From assembly GCA_017480035.1 (NCBI GenBank), contig JAFVBJ010000002.1:248001-312000 (forward strand): DNA of 64,000 nt, written 5' to 3'. A program made the position numbers and the translations under genes. The DNA comes from Candidatus Saccharimonadota bacterium (GTDB taxonomy: Bacteria; Patescibacteriota; Saccharimonadia; Saccharimonadales; Saccharimonadaceae). A model generated the notes under the pieces. That model made no database searches. It saw only the letters and a list, made by a program, of their open reading frames with translations, and was not told the origin of the DNA. This document shows, piece by piece, positions 24,699 through 33,570 of the stretch. Every line of letters begins with the position of its first letter. The first letter of the stretch is position 1.

Positions 24699-25688
24699 TT
24701 ATTTAATAGCTTTGTCAAGGATAAACTTTATGATTGACAAGAAAGCGTTGAGATCCATAAAATAGTTTGGATAGGCATTTCTTAGCTCTTTAATCTGGCT
24801 AACTGCAACAAGTACAGTATTCGAACCAGTTTTTGCCTTCTTTTCTAATGCCTCGTATTTAGAAAAGGCTGCATCATATTCTTCCTCTCTGTACGTAGTA
24901 ACTACGGCTTCTTTTTTCTTAAAATCCAAAAACATCACTGCATAATATGCATTTTTAACTTTATCATTCAAAATGAATGGTTGTGTCAAGGCAAAAGTCG
25001 AAATATCCCGAAAAATCTTATGTTTTGATACATTTTCTTCAAGCGATGAACATACTTCCGAGAGCTCTTTACCTTTATAATCTGGTAATGTTTTTTCGTT
25101 CTCAGCGATAGCAAAAACGGTGGAGACCTGAATAAAGAAATCATGCCAATATGTTTTCTCATCAAGAGTCTTCATAGATGAGCCGCGAAACACGTCTGTG
25201 GTTTCGACTGAAGTAGCCCATAGATGCTGCAACTGGGTACGGATTTGAACTTCAACAAACATATTATTTTCCCTAAAAATAAAATGTTTTCCGCGATAGC
25301 CACTATTTTTTGGATTTTTGATATAATCTGAAATTTTATACAAATTGGAGAGTTTTCCTATCTCTTTTTCTACGGCGGTTAGCTCTTCCATGTCTTTTAC
25401 GATTACACGGACACCGGCAATATCTTGCATTGAAGATAATCTCATTTTATCAAAACGTTTCAATTTGCCAATTATGGTCGGAAGGCGCTTCAACCGCTGC
25501 GCAACAACAATATTTTTATTGATTTTCGCAGAAATCGCCATACACTTGTCATAATAAGAGTCCATGATGGCGCCGTGTTTCTCGCGCCATTCGTTTAGAG
25601 CAAAAATAGCCTCATCATACGTCTCGTCATGTTTTTCTTGACGAATTATGTCACCGATTCGGTTAATTGCGGAATTTGATAATTTCAT
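24699..25688 (-). CDS. RelA/SpoT-domain protein, single-domain alarmone synthetase type
   Basis: A 329-residue protein. The synthetase domain is recognisable: RLSSMQDIAGVRVIVKDMEE, NPKNSGYRGKHFIF and VEVQIRTQLQHLWATSVE. There is no N-terminal HD hydrolase and no TGS/ACT region, so it is a small alarmone synthetase or a toxSAS/CapRel-like toxin. The C-terminal 130 residues (ending near LRNAYPNYFMDLNAFLSII) form an extra domain found in such stand-alone proteins. It lies inside the polysaccharide locus and has its own leaderless promoter (TGCTAGAAT 6 nt before ATG). Confidence 0.87.
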   Translation of the reverse strand: MKLSNSAINRIGDIIRQEKHDETYDEAIFALNEWREKHGAIMDSYYDKCMAISAKINKNIVVAQRLKRLPTIIGKLKRFDKMRLSSMQDIAGVRVIVKDMEELTAVEKEIGKLSNLYKISDYIKNPKNSGYRGKHFIFRENNMFVEVQIRTQLQHLWATSVETTDVFRGSSMKTLDEKTYWHDFFIQVSTVFAIAENEKTLPDYKGKELSEVCSSLEENVSKHKIFRDISTFALTQPFILNDKVKNAYYAVMFLDFKKKEAVVTTYREEEYDAAFSKYEALEKKAKTGSNTVLVAVSQIKELRNAYPNYFMDLNAFLSIIKFILDKAIK

Positions 25689-25730
25689 GCATTTATTCTA
25701 GCATTCGAAAAGTATGCAGGCAAGATTATA

Positions 25731-26612
25731 TTACCATCTTAAAAGAATTGAGTGGATTTTCAGCCCCCGCGAAGTATAGGGATTTTTGCGAATTTCGGTC
25801 CTTTTTTCCCTTAAAAACTCCTCTAGCTGCGGGCTTTTCGTCAGTTTATAGAGATAAAACTTCTGGTTTAACTCATAGGCCTCGAGCTCACGAGCAAGAA
25901 TCTTGTCGAGTTTCTTCGTTTTTAAAAACTTTTTCGTGTCTTCGATCGCATCAAGCGCGTCTTTTAGACGCTTTTTTGTCATTTTCGAGGTGATTGCGCC
26001 CTCGGTTTTACGATAAAAATAGAGTTTTTCGGGTATGACGACAACTTTTTTCGCTCTTTCTAACGCTTGTGGAGTGAAATAATTATCCTCATGGAGCCGG
26101 TTTTTCGGGAATTTTAGCCCCTTTAAGACCGCTTTTTCATACATTTTGTTCCAAACGACCGCGCCAGTGCCAAGTTTTTGTGTCAAAAAATCCGCAATCG
26201 CCTCTTCGCGCGAGAGAACCTTACCAGTTTTGACGAATTTTCGCGCACCAGAATAGCCACAAACAGAGATATCTGCGCTTGTACGAGTCAAGGCCTCATA
26301 AAGTTTTGCCACATAGTCCTTGTCGATTGTATCATCACCATCAACAAAAACAATATATTCCCCTTTTGCGAGTTTCAATCCGTTATTTCTTGCTTCGGAC
26401 AAACCCAAGTTTTTCTGATTTATAACCCTAATACGACGATCACGGCTCGAAAAGCGCTCGATTCTCTCGGAGGTTTTGTCGGTCGAGCCGTCATTTACTA
26501 CGATTATTTCAAGATTGCCGTAAGATTGAAAAGCGACACTCTCGAGGCAATCGTCGATATATTTTTCGATGTTATAAGCCGGAATGATGACGGAAATTAA
26601 AGGAGATTTCAT
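25731..26612 (-). CDS. Glycosyltransferase family 2
   Basis: A 293-residue GT2 with LISVIIPAYNIEKYIDDCLE, IVVNDGSTDKTSER and FVDGDDT. The ATG lies 7 nt after TGCTATAAT, so a leaderless start is likely. It follows the phosphoglycosyl transferase by 20 nt and may add the second sugar. Confidence 0.9.
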   Translation of the reverse strand: MKSPLISVIIPAYNIEKYIDDCLESVAFQSYGNLEIIVVNDGSTDKTSERIERFSSRDRRIRVINQKNLGLSEARNNGLKLAKGEYIVFVDGDDTIDKDYVAKLYEALTRTSADISVCGYSGARKFVKTGKVLSREEAIADFLTQKLGTGAVVWNKMYEKAVLKGLKFPKNRLHEDNYFTPQALERAKKVVVIPEKLYFYRKTEGAITSKMTKKRLKDALDAIEDTKKFLKTKKLDKILARELEAYELNQKFYLYKLTKSPQLEEFLREKRTEIRKNPYTSRGLKIHSILLRW

Positions 26613-26632
26613 TAGGGATATTATAGCACACC

Positions 26633-27349
26633 CTAAATATATCGCATATTCTCGGTTTTAAGGTCCGCGATTTCGTCGTGGATGATGTTTTTGCCGGCAT
26701 CGGCGTCCTCTTTCGAGAGAACCGCTCTGACCGAGTCAAAAACAACGCGAACGTCCATCAAAATTCCGTATTTCTTCACATATTCAGTGTCATAACCGAT
26801 TTTATCGAAAATCGAGATGCCGTTTCGGCCGTTGGCTTGGGCGAGGCCGGTAATTCCTGGGCGAACGAGCGTACGAGTTCTCTCGTGTGAGTTCATTGTG
26901 TCGAAATACTCTGTAATCCAAGGGCGTGGGCCAATAAATGCCATGTCACCTTTCAGAACGTTTAAGAGCTGTGGCAGCTCGTCAATCGAAGTACTACGCA
27001 AGATTTTGCCGATTTTAGTATGTTTGTCGGCACAAGAAACGTCGCGGACGTCGTTATCGACCACCATTGTGCGAAACTTATAGATTAAAAATTCTTTACC
27101 AAAGAGACCGGTGCGGCGTTGCTTAAAGAAAACCGGGCCACCATCCTCGAGCTTAATCAAAATCGCGACGATAAGAAAGACTGGAGAAAGCAAAATCAGG
27201 CCTAAAATTGCGAAAAATAGGCCAAGAATACGCTTCAAAAACGAATAAAAGACGAAGTGAATGAGCCAAGAAAGACGGATTCTCGGAGTTAAAAACAGAG
27301 ACGCGCCAGACGTCTGATAAATCTCAGCGGTTCTTCCAATGAAACTCAT
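26633..27349 (-). CDS. Phosphoglycosyl transferase (bacterial sugar transferase)
   Basis: A 238-residue monotopic sugar transferase. One hydrophobic helix (about residues 38-62) is followed by FKQRRTGLFGKEFLIYKFRT, SIDELPQLLNVLKGDM, IGPRP and VRPGITGLAQANGR, all hallmarks of the WcaJ/PglC superfamily. It transfers a sugar-1-phosphate to undecaprenyl phosphate and so starts repeat-unit synthesis. It is first in its transcription unit, 9 nt after the -10 of the recurrent promoter. Confidence 0.94.
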   Translation of the reverse strand: MSFIGRTAEIYQTSGASLFLTPRIRLSWLIHFVFYSFLKRILGLFFAILGLILLSPVFLIVAILIKLEDGGPVFFKQRRTGLFGKEFLIYKFRTMVVDNDVRDVSCADKHTKIGKILRSTSIDELPQLLNVLKGDMAFIGPRPWITEYFDTMNSHERTRTLVRPGITGLAQANGRNGISIFDKIGYDTEYVKKYGILMDVRVVFDSVRAVLSKEDADAGKNIIHDEIADLKTENMRYI

Positions 27350-27351
27350 AT

Positions 27352-27387
27352 TACTTATATTATATCACATAAGCGGAATAAAGTCAA
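27352..27387 (-). promoter_or_regulatory. Recurrent 36-bp promoter (copy 2) for the sugar transferase
   Basis: TTGACT and TATAAT are spaced by 17 bp with extended -10 TGA and downstream ATAAGTA. The spacer has the TTCCG...TGTG block seen in the other copies. Confidence 0.85.
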
Positions 27388-27416
27388 TAACATAAGCATA
27401 ATCGCGCCGAGAATGC

Positions 27417-27444
27417 AAAAAGCCACGTCTGTTCGTGGCTTTTT
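27417..27444 (-). terminator. Terminator after the membrane-anchored protein gene
   Basis: AAAAAGCCACG/CGTGGCTTTTT forms a perfect 11-bp stem with a 6-nt loop, flanked by A and T runs. Confidence 0.9.
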
Positions 27445-27506
27445 GGCTGGGGGGATTTTGAGGCCCCGAGCTCCATAGATTGCGAATTTTCTGGGAGAAT
27501 CAGTCG

Positions 27507-28523
27507 CTAGAGACGTTCGATTTTCTTGAAGTGAAAATCTTTGTCGAAAGTGTAGCGGTATGTATTAACGTTTTCGGCGTCCGCTTCGCTCAGTGTGAAG
27601 TCGGCAGAGCCATCAGATTTAGCAGTACAGGTCTTATAGACGCGAGAATCGCTTGCGTCTTTCTTATTATCCCAGTCGTCAAGCATCTGGAAACCTTTGA
27701 AAACGTAGCATTTTTCTCCTCTATACACCGAGGTAACGAGCGCGTCAACAGTGTAAGCGTCGGCAGTTTCTTCGTACTTAGTCTTCAAAACTTGGATTTC
27801 GCGGAAGTCCATGCCGCCACAACCGCCAATGACGTCGGCGTAATAATATTCGGTATCCTCGCTATAGAATGCGCCGCCACAGGCGTCAACGGTTTTGTGT
27901 TTGACCGTTTCACCGAATATCTCTTCGTATTTCTCAGCGACGGTTTCAGCTTTGATGCGGGTTGCATATTCGGCAAAAGTGTCAGAATCGACTCTGTCAC
28001 CGAGCTCTTTGATTGCTGCTGCGGAAAAATCTTTCGCAGTGACACGCTCGAACTCGTTGTCGATTTCGTGAAGTTTCTTGATAACGATGAAGAGTTTCTC
28101 ATCGTCGGTAAGCCCTTGATTTTTGAATAACAAATCGTTATCTGTGTAAGCATATAGGACAGTTAGCGGGTTTTTACCTGTGTTGTTTTTTCCGACAAGA
28201 TGAATTGTCTCGATTTGTTCGTCGAGTTTGGCTTTTATCGTTGTATCCTCAATTGTACTAGCGCTTGAAGCGGTGCTAGTTGGAGTTTGGGTATTGTCGC
28301 CAGCATTCGGGTTCTTGCTTTTATTAAGTGCAACTACGACACAAGCGCAAGCAATCATGAGAAGAAGCACGATTACGGCCGCGATTAAACCTTTCTTGCC
28401 CTTCGGCGCAGGTTTCGTTTCCTCTTTAAGTTTAATTTCGTTTAATTTTGCTTCGAGCTCAGGTGTAAGTTCGACGGCCGGTTCGGTCGGGGTTTCCGGC
28501 TGATTAACATTAGCATTATCCAT
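27507..28523 (-). CDS. Membrane-anchored extracellular protein of unknown function
   Basis: A 338-residue protein. A Pro/Glu-rich cytoplasmic start (about 45 residues) is followed by a transmembrane helix (GLIAAVIVLLLMIACACVVV, about 46-65), a Ser/Thr/Asn-rich linker and an extracellular domain of about 250 residues with several cysteines. No family is recognised. It lies between the polysaccharide locus and the ribosomal genes. ATG is 6 nt after TGATAAAAT, hence leaderless. Confidence 0.7.
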   Translation of the reverse strand: MDNANVNQPETPTEPAVELTPELEAKLNEIKLKEETKPAPKGKKGLIAAVIVLLLMIACACVVVALNKSKNPNAGDNTQTPTSTASSASTIEDTTIKAKLDEQIETIHLVGKNNTGKNPLTVLYAYTDNDLLFKNQGLTDDEKLFIVIKKLHEIDNEFERVTAKDFSAAAIKELGDRVDSDTFAEYATRIKAETVAEKYEEIFGETVKHKTVDACGGAFYSEDTEYYYADVIGGCGGMDFREIQVLKTKYEETADAYTVDALVTSVYRGEKCYVFKGFQMLDDWDNKKDASDSRVYKTCTAKSDGSADFTLSEADAENVNTYRYTFDKDFHFKKIERL

Positions 28524-28547
28524 AGCTTAATTTTATCATAGAAAAAC

Positions 28548-28576
28548 AAAAATTCCCCGAAAAACGAGGAATTTTT
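28548..28576 (-). terminator. Terminator after rpsH, ending the upstream ribosomal half-operon
   Basis: A 9-bp stem AAAAATTCC/GGAATTTTT extends with CG/CG inside. It lies 18 nt after the rpsH stop and closes the L3-to-S8 transcript where L6 would normally follow. Confidence 0.9.
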
Positions 28577-28593
28577 GCGAAAAGCTTATAAAA

Positions 28594-28995
28594 TTAGTAA
28601 ACTTTTACGAGGATCTCGCCACCAAGACGGTTTTTGCGAGCCTCTTCGCCAGACATGATTCCTTTTGAAGTCGAGACGAGGACGATACCACGACCAGATT
28701 TCACTTTTGGAATTTCGTCGGCTGCAGCGTAAACGCGGCGGCCTGGTTTACTGACTTTCGAGATTTCGTTAATCTTAGCGATTTCACCAGCTTTATTGAT
28801 GGTGACGTGAAGAATTCCACGAGGTTTTGCCTCTTCAACTTCGACAGCTTCGAGGTAGCCACCTTTTTTGAGACCTTCAGCGACTGCAACTTTAAGCTTT
28901 GAGGTAGGAACGCGAATTTCGGTCTTACCGACAAGAATAGCGTTGCGGATACGGGTGATAAGGTCTGCGATTTGATCTGTTGATTGTAATGACAT
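28594..28995 (-). CDS. rpsH: 30S ribosomal protein S8
   Basis: A 133-residue S8 (16S central-domain binder and classic spc-operon autoregulator). It starts MSLQSTDQIADLITRIRNA and has KVSKPGRRVYAAADEIPKVK and the end GIVLVSTSKGIMSGEEARKN. It is followed by a terminator, not by L6. Confidence 0.97.
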   Translation of the reverse strand: MSLQSTDQIADLITRIRNAILVGKTEIRVPTSKLKVAVAEGLKKGGYLEAVEVEEAKPRGILHVTINKAGEIAKINEISKVSKPGRRVYAAADEIPKVKSGRGIVLVSTSKGIMSGEEARKNRLGGEILVKVY

Positions 28996-29012
28996 ACTTT
29001 ACTCCTTTCTCC

Positions 29013-29282
29013 TTACCAGCTACTCTTTGTCACACCAGGGATTTCACCCTTGCTTGCTTTTTCACGGAAGGTAATACGGCTCATACCAAAGCGGCGCATA
29101 TAACCACGCGGACGACCATCAAGGAGGTCACGGTTTTTAAGGCGTGTTGGTGAAGAGTTGCGTGGAAGCTTTTGGAGACCTTCAAGGTCGCCAGCTGCTT
29201 TCAAAGCTTCACGTTTCGCTTTGTATTTCTCGTACATTTTTTGCCTTTTTTGATCACGAAGAACTGCAGATGTTTTAGCCAT
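29013..29282 (-). CDS. rpsN: 30S ribosomal protein S14, zinc-free long form
   Basis: An 89-residue S14 of the long type. It has [20 protein letters not shown], then [20 protein letters not shown] and [18 protein letters not shown]. No CxxC zinc motif is present: the usual CxxC region reads LPRNSSP. The start at 29282 overlaps the rplE stop region; an upstream frame to 29315 would lie within rplE. Confidence 0.96.
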   Translation of the reverse strand: MAKTSAVLRDQKRQKMYEKYKAKREALKAAGDLEGLQKLPRNSSPTRLKNRDLLDGRPRGYMRRFGMSRITFREKASKGEIPGVTKSSW

Positions 29283-29283
29283 A

Positions 29284-29853
29284 CTACTTATCTCCTTTCT
29301 CAAATGGCATTCCAAAGAGCTCTAACAATTTAGTGCTTCCTTCCTTTGAACCATTCTTAATGATGAAAGTAACTTCGAGGCCGTGAAGAACTGAACTGTC
29401 TTCGAAAGTGACTTCTGGGAAGACGGTCTGTTCGCGGAGACCGAGCGAGTAGTTACCTTGTTTATCGAACGAAGAGCGTGGCACGCCGTGGAAGTCACGA
29501 ACGTGTGGGAGAGCGACGTTAATCAAACGGTCAACGAATTCATACATCTTGTCGTTTCGAAGAGTAACGAGGTATCCTACTGGATCACCCATACCTTTAC
29601 GAATTTTGAAGGTCGCGATGGACTTCTTTGCAAGACGAGAAGTTGGTGCTTGGCCAGTGATTTTCTCGAGAGTGAGATTCACGGTCTCGATAAAACGCTT
29701 GTCTTCACGCTTCTTACCTACACCACAAGAGATAACGACTTTCTCGAGTTTTGGAAGTTTATTGACGTTGTCGATTTTAAGTTCCTTCTCAAGAGTTTTG
29801 ACGTATTCTTTGTTGTAAGCTTCTTTTAATCTTGGGATATATTTATCAGCCAT
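29284..29853 (-). CDS. rplE: 50S ribosomal protein L5
   Basis: A 189-residue L5 (5S rRNA binder, contacts S13). It has [40 protein letters not shown], and [20 protein letters not shown]. Conserved place between L24 and S14. Confidence 0.97.
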   Translation of the reverse strand: MADKYIPRLKEAYNKEYVKTLEKELKIDNVNKLPKLEKVVISCGVGKKREDKRFIETVNLTLEKITGQAPTSRLAKKSIATFKIRKGMGDPVGYLVTLRNDKMYEFVDRLINVALPHVRDFHGVPRSSFDKQGNYSLGLREQTVFPEVTFEDSSVLHGLEVTFIIKNGSKEGSTKLLELFGMPFEKGDK

Positions 29854-29855
29854 AA

Positions 29856-30080
29856 TTACTTACCCTCCTTTTTGAGGTTTGAAAGGTCGATACCGACGTG
29901 AATGTCTTTTTTGCCACCTTGGCGATATGCGTTCTTTGACAAATGACGTTCACGGATGCCGATTCCTTCAATCATTGCTTTACCGTTCTTTCGGTCCATT
30001 TTGACAATTTTGCCAGATTGACCTTTGTTTTTACCTGCAATGATAGTGACTTTATCACCGGATTTCAAATTCTGTGCCAT
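29856..30080 (-). CDS. rplX: 50S ribosomal protein L24, short form
   Basis: A 74-residue L24 with a KOW motif: GDKVTIIAGKNKGQSGKIVK. It is shorter than the roughly 100 residues of typical bacterial L24, lacking part of the C-terminal half, as is seen in reduced genomes. It lies in the standard order L14-L24-L5. Confidence 0.94.
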   Translation of the reverse strand: MAQNLKSGDKVTIIAGKNKGQSGKIVKMDRKNGKAMIEGIGIRERHLSKNAYRQGGKKDIHVGIDLSNLKKEGK

Positions 30081-30081
30081 A

Positions 30082-30450
30082 TTAGAGTACCTCCGGTGCT
30101 AAGCTGATAATCTTATTAAAGCCGAGTTCACGAAGTTCCCTAGGGACTGGTCCGAAGACACGAGTTCCGCGTGGAGTTTTGTCGTCGTTAATAAGAACTG
30201 CGGCATTGTCGTCGAAGCGGATGGTCGAACCATCTGGACGGCGGATTTGGCCACGAGTACGAACGATGACTGCACGAACGACAGCTTTTTTCTTGACACC
30301 ACCGGTTGGGGAGGCATCTTTTACGCTTGCGGTGACGATGTCACCAACGCGTGCGTAGCGGGCGCGAGTACCACCGAGGACACGGATCACTCCAAGTTCC
30401 TTGGCGCCACTGTTGTCAGCGACGTGTAATCTAGTTTCCTGTTGGATCAT
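30082..30450 (-). CDS. rplN: 50S ribosomal protein L14
   Basis: A 122-residue L14 of standard length, beginning [20 protein letters not shown] and ending near [12 protein letters not shown]. It sits at bridge B8 beside L19. It overlaps rpsQ by one base. Confidence 0.98.
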   Translation of the reverse strand: MIQQETRLHVADNSGAKELGVIRVLGGTRARYARVGDIVTASVKDASPTGGVKKKAVVRAVIVRTRGQIRRPDGSTIRFDDNAAVLINDDKTPRGTRVFGPVPRELRELGFNKIISLAPEVL

Positions 30451-30779
30451 TATTTATCTCCTTCTTCAGCGTCTTTTTCGACCTTTGTATCGTTGACGCC
30501 TTCGACTGTGTTAATATCTTCTTTGAGCGCGACAGTGCCGTGAGACTTCTCGAGGACCTTGACTAATTTATAGCTAACGGTCTTAGAGAATGGGCGGCAT
30601 GCTTCGATTTCGACTTTGTCACCGAGTCCGGCCTCATTTTTCTCATCGTGAGCGGTATATTTACGAGTATGTGAATATTGCTTGCGATAGAGAGGATGAG
30701 TTTCACGAGAGGTGATAGAGACGGTGATAGTTTTGTCACGCTTGTCTGAAGTAACGGTACCAATAAGAGTCTGTGCCAT
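30450..30779 (-). CDS. rpsQ: 30S ribosomal protein S17 with acidic tail
   Basis: A 109-residue S17 with [40 protein letters not shown] and [20 protein letters not shown]. The usual S17 ends soon after this; here an extra acidic tail of about 25 residues ends [13 protein letters not shown]. It overlaps both neighbours by one base. Confidence 0.96.
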   Translation of the reverse strand: MAQTLIGTVTSDKRDKTITVSITSRETHPLYRKQYSHTRKYTAHDEKNEAGLGDKVEIEACRPFSKTVSYKLVKVLEKSHGTVALKEDINTVEGVNDTKVEKDAEEGDK

Positions 30780-30988
30780 TACTTATCTCCTTTCTCTGCT
30801 GCGTTTTCTGCAGTTAATTTACGAGCAATCTCTTTTCTGATAGCTTTAATGTGATGTGGATTAGCAAGAGTGCCGTCATAGAGACCCTTGCGAGCGAGAA
30901 GAAGGTCAGCCTTCAACTCTGCAACAGTCTTTTTTGACATATCAGCTGCTTTTGGAGTGGTCTTCTTAGTAGCTTTTTTATCTGCCAT
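30779..30988 (-). CDS. rpmC: 50S ribosomal protein L29
   Basis: A 69-residue L29 with a short Lys/Thr-rich start, then MSKKTVAELKADLLLARKGL and the HHIKAIRKEIARKLT helix. It lies at the tunnel exit beside L23. Position between L16 and S17 is canonical. Confidence 0.95.
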   Translation of the reverse strand: MADKKATKKTTPKAADMSKKTVAELKADLLLARKGLYDGTLANPHHIKAIRKEIARKLTAENAAEKGDK

Positions 30989-30990
30989 AA

Positions 30991-31410
30991 TTAGAACTCC
31001 TCTCTCTTGATAATTTTACAGCGAACTGGAAGCTTGTGAGATGCGAGGCGGAGAGCTTCTTTTGCTTGCTCATCGGTCACATCTGCAAGTTCAAACATCA
31101 CAGTACCAGCTTTTACTTTTGCGACGAAGAATTGTGGTTCACCTTTACCAGAACCCATTTTCACATCAAGAGGTTTCTTGGTGACAGGGGTGTGCGGGAA
31201 AATGCGAATCCAAATCTTTCCACCACGTTTGATGTAGCGGGTGATAGCCTGACGAGCGGCCTCGATTTGTTTCGAGTTAATACGCTCGTTGTCGAGTGAC
31301 ATAAGACCGTAATCACCGAATGCGACATAGTTACAACGGGTTGCGACACCTTCGTTTTTGCCCTTGCGGACCTTGCGGTGAGAGGTTTTCTTTGGAAGTA
31401 AAATTGCCAT
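30991..31410 (-). CDS. rplP: 50S ribosomal protein L16
   Basis: A 139-residue L16 with [49 protein letters not shown] and the late [19 protein letters not shown]. It organises the A-site region of the large subunit. Confidence 0.98.
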   Translation of the reverse strand: MAILLPKKTSHRKVRKGKNEGVATRCNYVAFGDYGLMSLDNERINSKQIEAARQAITRYIKRGGKIWIRIFPHTPVTKKPLDVKMGSGKGEPQFFVAKVKAGTVMFELADVTDEQAKEALRLASHKLPVRCKIIKREEF

Positions 31411-31412
31411 AA

Positions 31413-32039
31413 TTATTTCTCTCCTTTATAGATCCAAACCTTCACGCCGACGATACCAGCAATTGTTGGTGCGTGATGGCAGTAGAAGTCGATGTCAGCA
31501 CGGAGAGTGTGGAGAGGGACTGAACCCTCGATGAATTTCTCGCGGCGAGACATTTCGGCGCCGTTAAGACGACCGCCAACTTCGATACGAACACCTTTTG
31601 CGCCAGCTGCCATTGTGCTTTGGCAAGCCATTTTGACTGCGCGACGGAAGTTCATACGTTTGCCGAGTTGGAAACCAATGTTTTCTGCAACTAATTTTGC
31701 GGAAAGTTCTGGTTTTTTCACTTCTTCTACGTTCAAACGAACTGGTTGAGAAACGAATTTCTCGAGTTCTTTTCTTAATTCATTGATACCAGCGCCTTGC
31801 TTTCCGATAACTGCACCAGCTTTTGCGGTTAAAATCGTAATAGTAGTGAGATTATCAGTGCGTTCGATGTTAATCTTAGCGATGGTTGGGCGAGCTTTGA
31901 AGCGTTCTTCAATAACTTCGCGAATCTTAATATCTTCAATTAACCATTTTTTGAAATCGGTTTTCTTAGTGAACCACTTTGAAGACCAATCTTTGCTGAT
32001 TTGAAGACGGTAAGATACTGGGTTGACTTTCTGTCCCAT
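31413..32039 (-). CDS. rpsC: 30S ribosomal protein S3
   Basis: A 208-residue S3. It starts MGQKVNPVSYRLQISKDWSS, has a KH domain with AGAVIGKQGAGINELRKELE, and a C-terminal domain with GRLNGAEMSRREKFIEGSVP. It forms part of the mRNA entry site. Confidence 0.98.
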   Translation of the reverse strand: MGQKVNPVSYRLQISKDWSSKWFTKKTDFKKWLIEDIKIREVIEERFKARPTIAKINIERTDNLTTITILTAKAGAVIGKQGAGINELRKELEKFVSQPVRLNVEEVKKPELSAKLVAENIGFQLGKRMNFRRAVKMACQSTMAAGAKGVRIEVGGRLNGAEMSRREKFIEGSVPLHTLRADIDFYCHHAPTIAGIVGVKVWIYKGEK

Positions 32040-32434
32040 TACTTCTCCTCCTTCTTAGCTTCTGCCTTTGGAGCAGCTTTTTTAGCTTTTTCTTCACCAG
32101 CAACTTCGACGAAGATGTTTGATGAAACTTTCTCAAACGGCAAAGCGCGGCCACGAGAAGCTGGAACATAGCGACGAATGCGAGTACCAGCCGTAACCGA
32201 GATACGAGAGACGCGGATTGTCTTTGGGTCGATTGAAGCGCCAGAGTTCAAAAGATTTGCTTTGGCAGATTCAATTGCTTTCTTCACCGGGCGAGCAGCA
32301 CGGCGAGGAGTGTTTTCCAAGATAACGAGTGCGTCGGCGACGTAACGGTCGCGAGCGAGGCTAGCAACGATGCTAGTTTTTCTAGGCATCGAATCGATAC
32401 CTTTGATGTATGCGTGTGCAAATTTAGTAGCCAT
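32039..32434 (-). CDS. rplV: 50S ribosomal protein L22 with Lys/Ala tail
   Basis: A 131-residue L22 that lines the exit tunnel. It has RKTSIVASLARDRYVADAL, the beta-hairpin region with IRVSRISVTAGTRIRRYVPA and SRGRALPFEKVSSNIFVEV. The last 20 residues are an added Lys/Ala/Glu-rich tail. It overlaps rpsC by one base. Confidence 0.97.
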   Translation of the reverse strand: MATKFAHAYIKGIDSMPRKTSIVASLARDRYVADALVILENTPRRAARPVKKAIESAKANLLNSGASIDPKTIRVSRISVTAGTRIRRYVPASRGRALPFEKVSSNIFVEVAGEEKAKKAAPKAEAKKEEK

Positions 32435-32436
32435 AA

Positions 32437-32730
32437 TTAGTTACCTCCCTTTGCAGCAGCAGCTTCAGCGGCTTTCTTACCACCGTGACGTTTGAATGTA
32501 CGAGTTGGAGCAAACTCACCGAGTTTGTGACCGACCATGTTTTCCGAGATAAGAACTGGGATGTGTTTACGACCGTTGTGAACAGCGATTGTACGACCAA
32601 CCATTTCTGGAGAGATGGCTGAATTACGTGCCCAAGTCTTAATGATGGTACGATCCTCGAGCGAGAGAGCCTTGATTTTCTTCTCAAGTTTGTAGTCCAC
32701 GAAAGGACCTTTTTTAAGGCTTCTTCCCAT
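32437..32730 (-). CDS. rpsS: 30S ribosomal protein S19
   Basis: A 97-residue S19 that starts [20 protein letters not shown] and has [20 protein letters not shown] and [20 protein letters not shown]. It lies in the head and contacts S13. Confidence 0.98.
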   Translation of the reverse strand: MGRSLKKGPFVDYKLEKKIKALSLEDRTIIKTWARNSAISPEMVGRTIAVHNGRKHIPVLISENMVGHKLGEFAPTRTFKRHGGKKAAEAAAAKGGN

Positions 32731-32733
32731 AAA

Positions 32734-33570
32734 CTATTTCCTCTTTCCTTCGTGACGACTACGCACGATCATTTTATTAGTTTTCTTATTATGACGAGTA
32801 CGGTAACCAAGTGTCAACTGACCCCATGGAGTGCGTGGAGCTTTACCTGAACCGTGACGACCACCGTCACCACCACCGTGTGGGTGATCTGTTGCGTTCA
32901 TAACGACACCACGGACTGTTGGGCGAATACCTTTGCGGCGATTACGGCCAGCAGCACCTTTTTTGACGTTCTGGTGTTGGACATTTGAAACTGTACCGAT
33001 GGAAGCTTCGCAAGCTGCGAGAACTTTACGAACTTCACCACTTGGCATACGAAGAGTAGCGTAGCCATCTTCTTTTGCCATGAGCTGTGCACTTGCGCCA
33101 GCTGCGCGAACCATTTGTGCGCCGCGGCCCGGAGTGAGCTCGATTGCATAAACGACAGTACCGACTGGGATTTGCTCGAGTGGGAGACGGTTTGAAGTCT
33201 CAACCGGGGCTTCGTCGCCAGTGTTGATAGTTTGACCTTTGGTCATTTCAGTATCGGCGGTAATGTAATAATATGTACCATTTTGATCTTTCACGCGAGC
33301 GATACGTGCGCTGCGGTTTGGATCGTATTCAATTTCCTCAACGATCAATTTAAGACCTTTTGGAAGATTGTGGGTAAGAAGACGATAGTGGCGTTTCACG
33401 CCTCCACCACGATGGCGGACAGTGATGCGGCCTTGGTTGTTCTTACCTGCGTTCTGCTTCTTAGCTTTTGTCAAAGACTTAAGAGGTTTTTTCGTTGTAA
33501 TTTGATCGAAATCCTGTGTAGTCTTTTGGCGTTGAGCAGGAGTAGTTGGACGATAAGCTTTAATTGCCAT
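32734..33570 (-). CDS. rplB: 50S ribosomal protein L2
   Basis: A 278-residue L2 close to the peptidyl-transferase centre. It has GRITVRHRGGGVKRHYRLL, KVLAACEASIGTVSNVQHQN and the key NATDHPHGGGDGGRHGSG loop with its conserved histidine. It overlaps rplW by one base. Confidence 0.98.
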   Translation of the reverse strand: MAIKAYRPTTPAQRQKTTQDFDQITTKKPLKSLTKAKKQNAGKNNQGRITVRHRGGGVKRHYRLLTHNLPKGLKLIVEEIEYDPNRSARIARVKDQNGTYYYITADTEMTKGQTINTGDEAPVETSNRLPLEQIPVGTVVYAIELTPGRGAQMVRAAGASAQLMAKEDGYATLRMPSGEVRKVLAACEASIGTVSNVQHQNVKKGAAGRNRRKGIRPTVRGVVMNATDHPHGGGDGGRHGSGKAPRTPWGQLTLGYRTRHNKKTNKMIVRSRHEGKRK

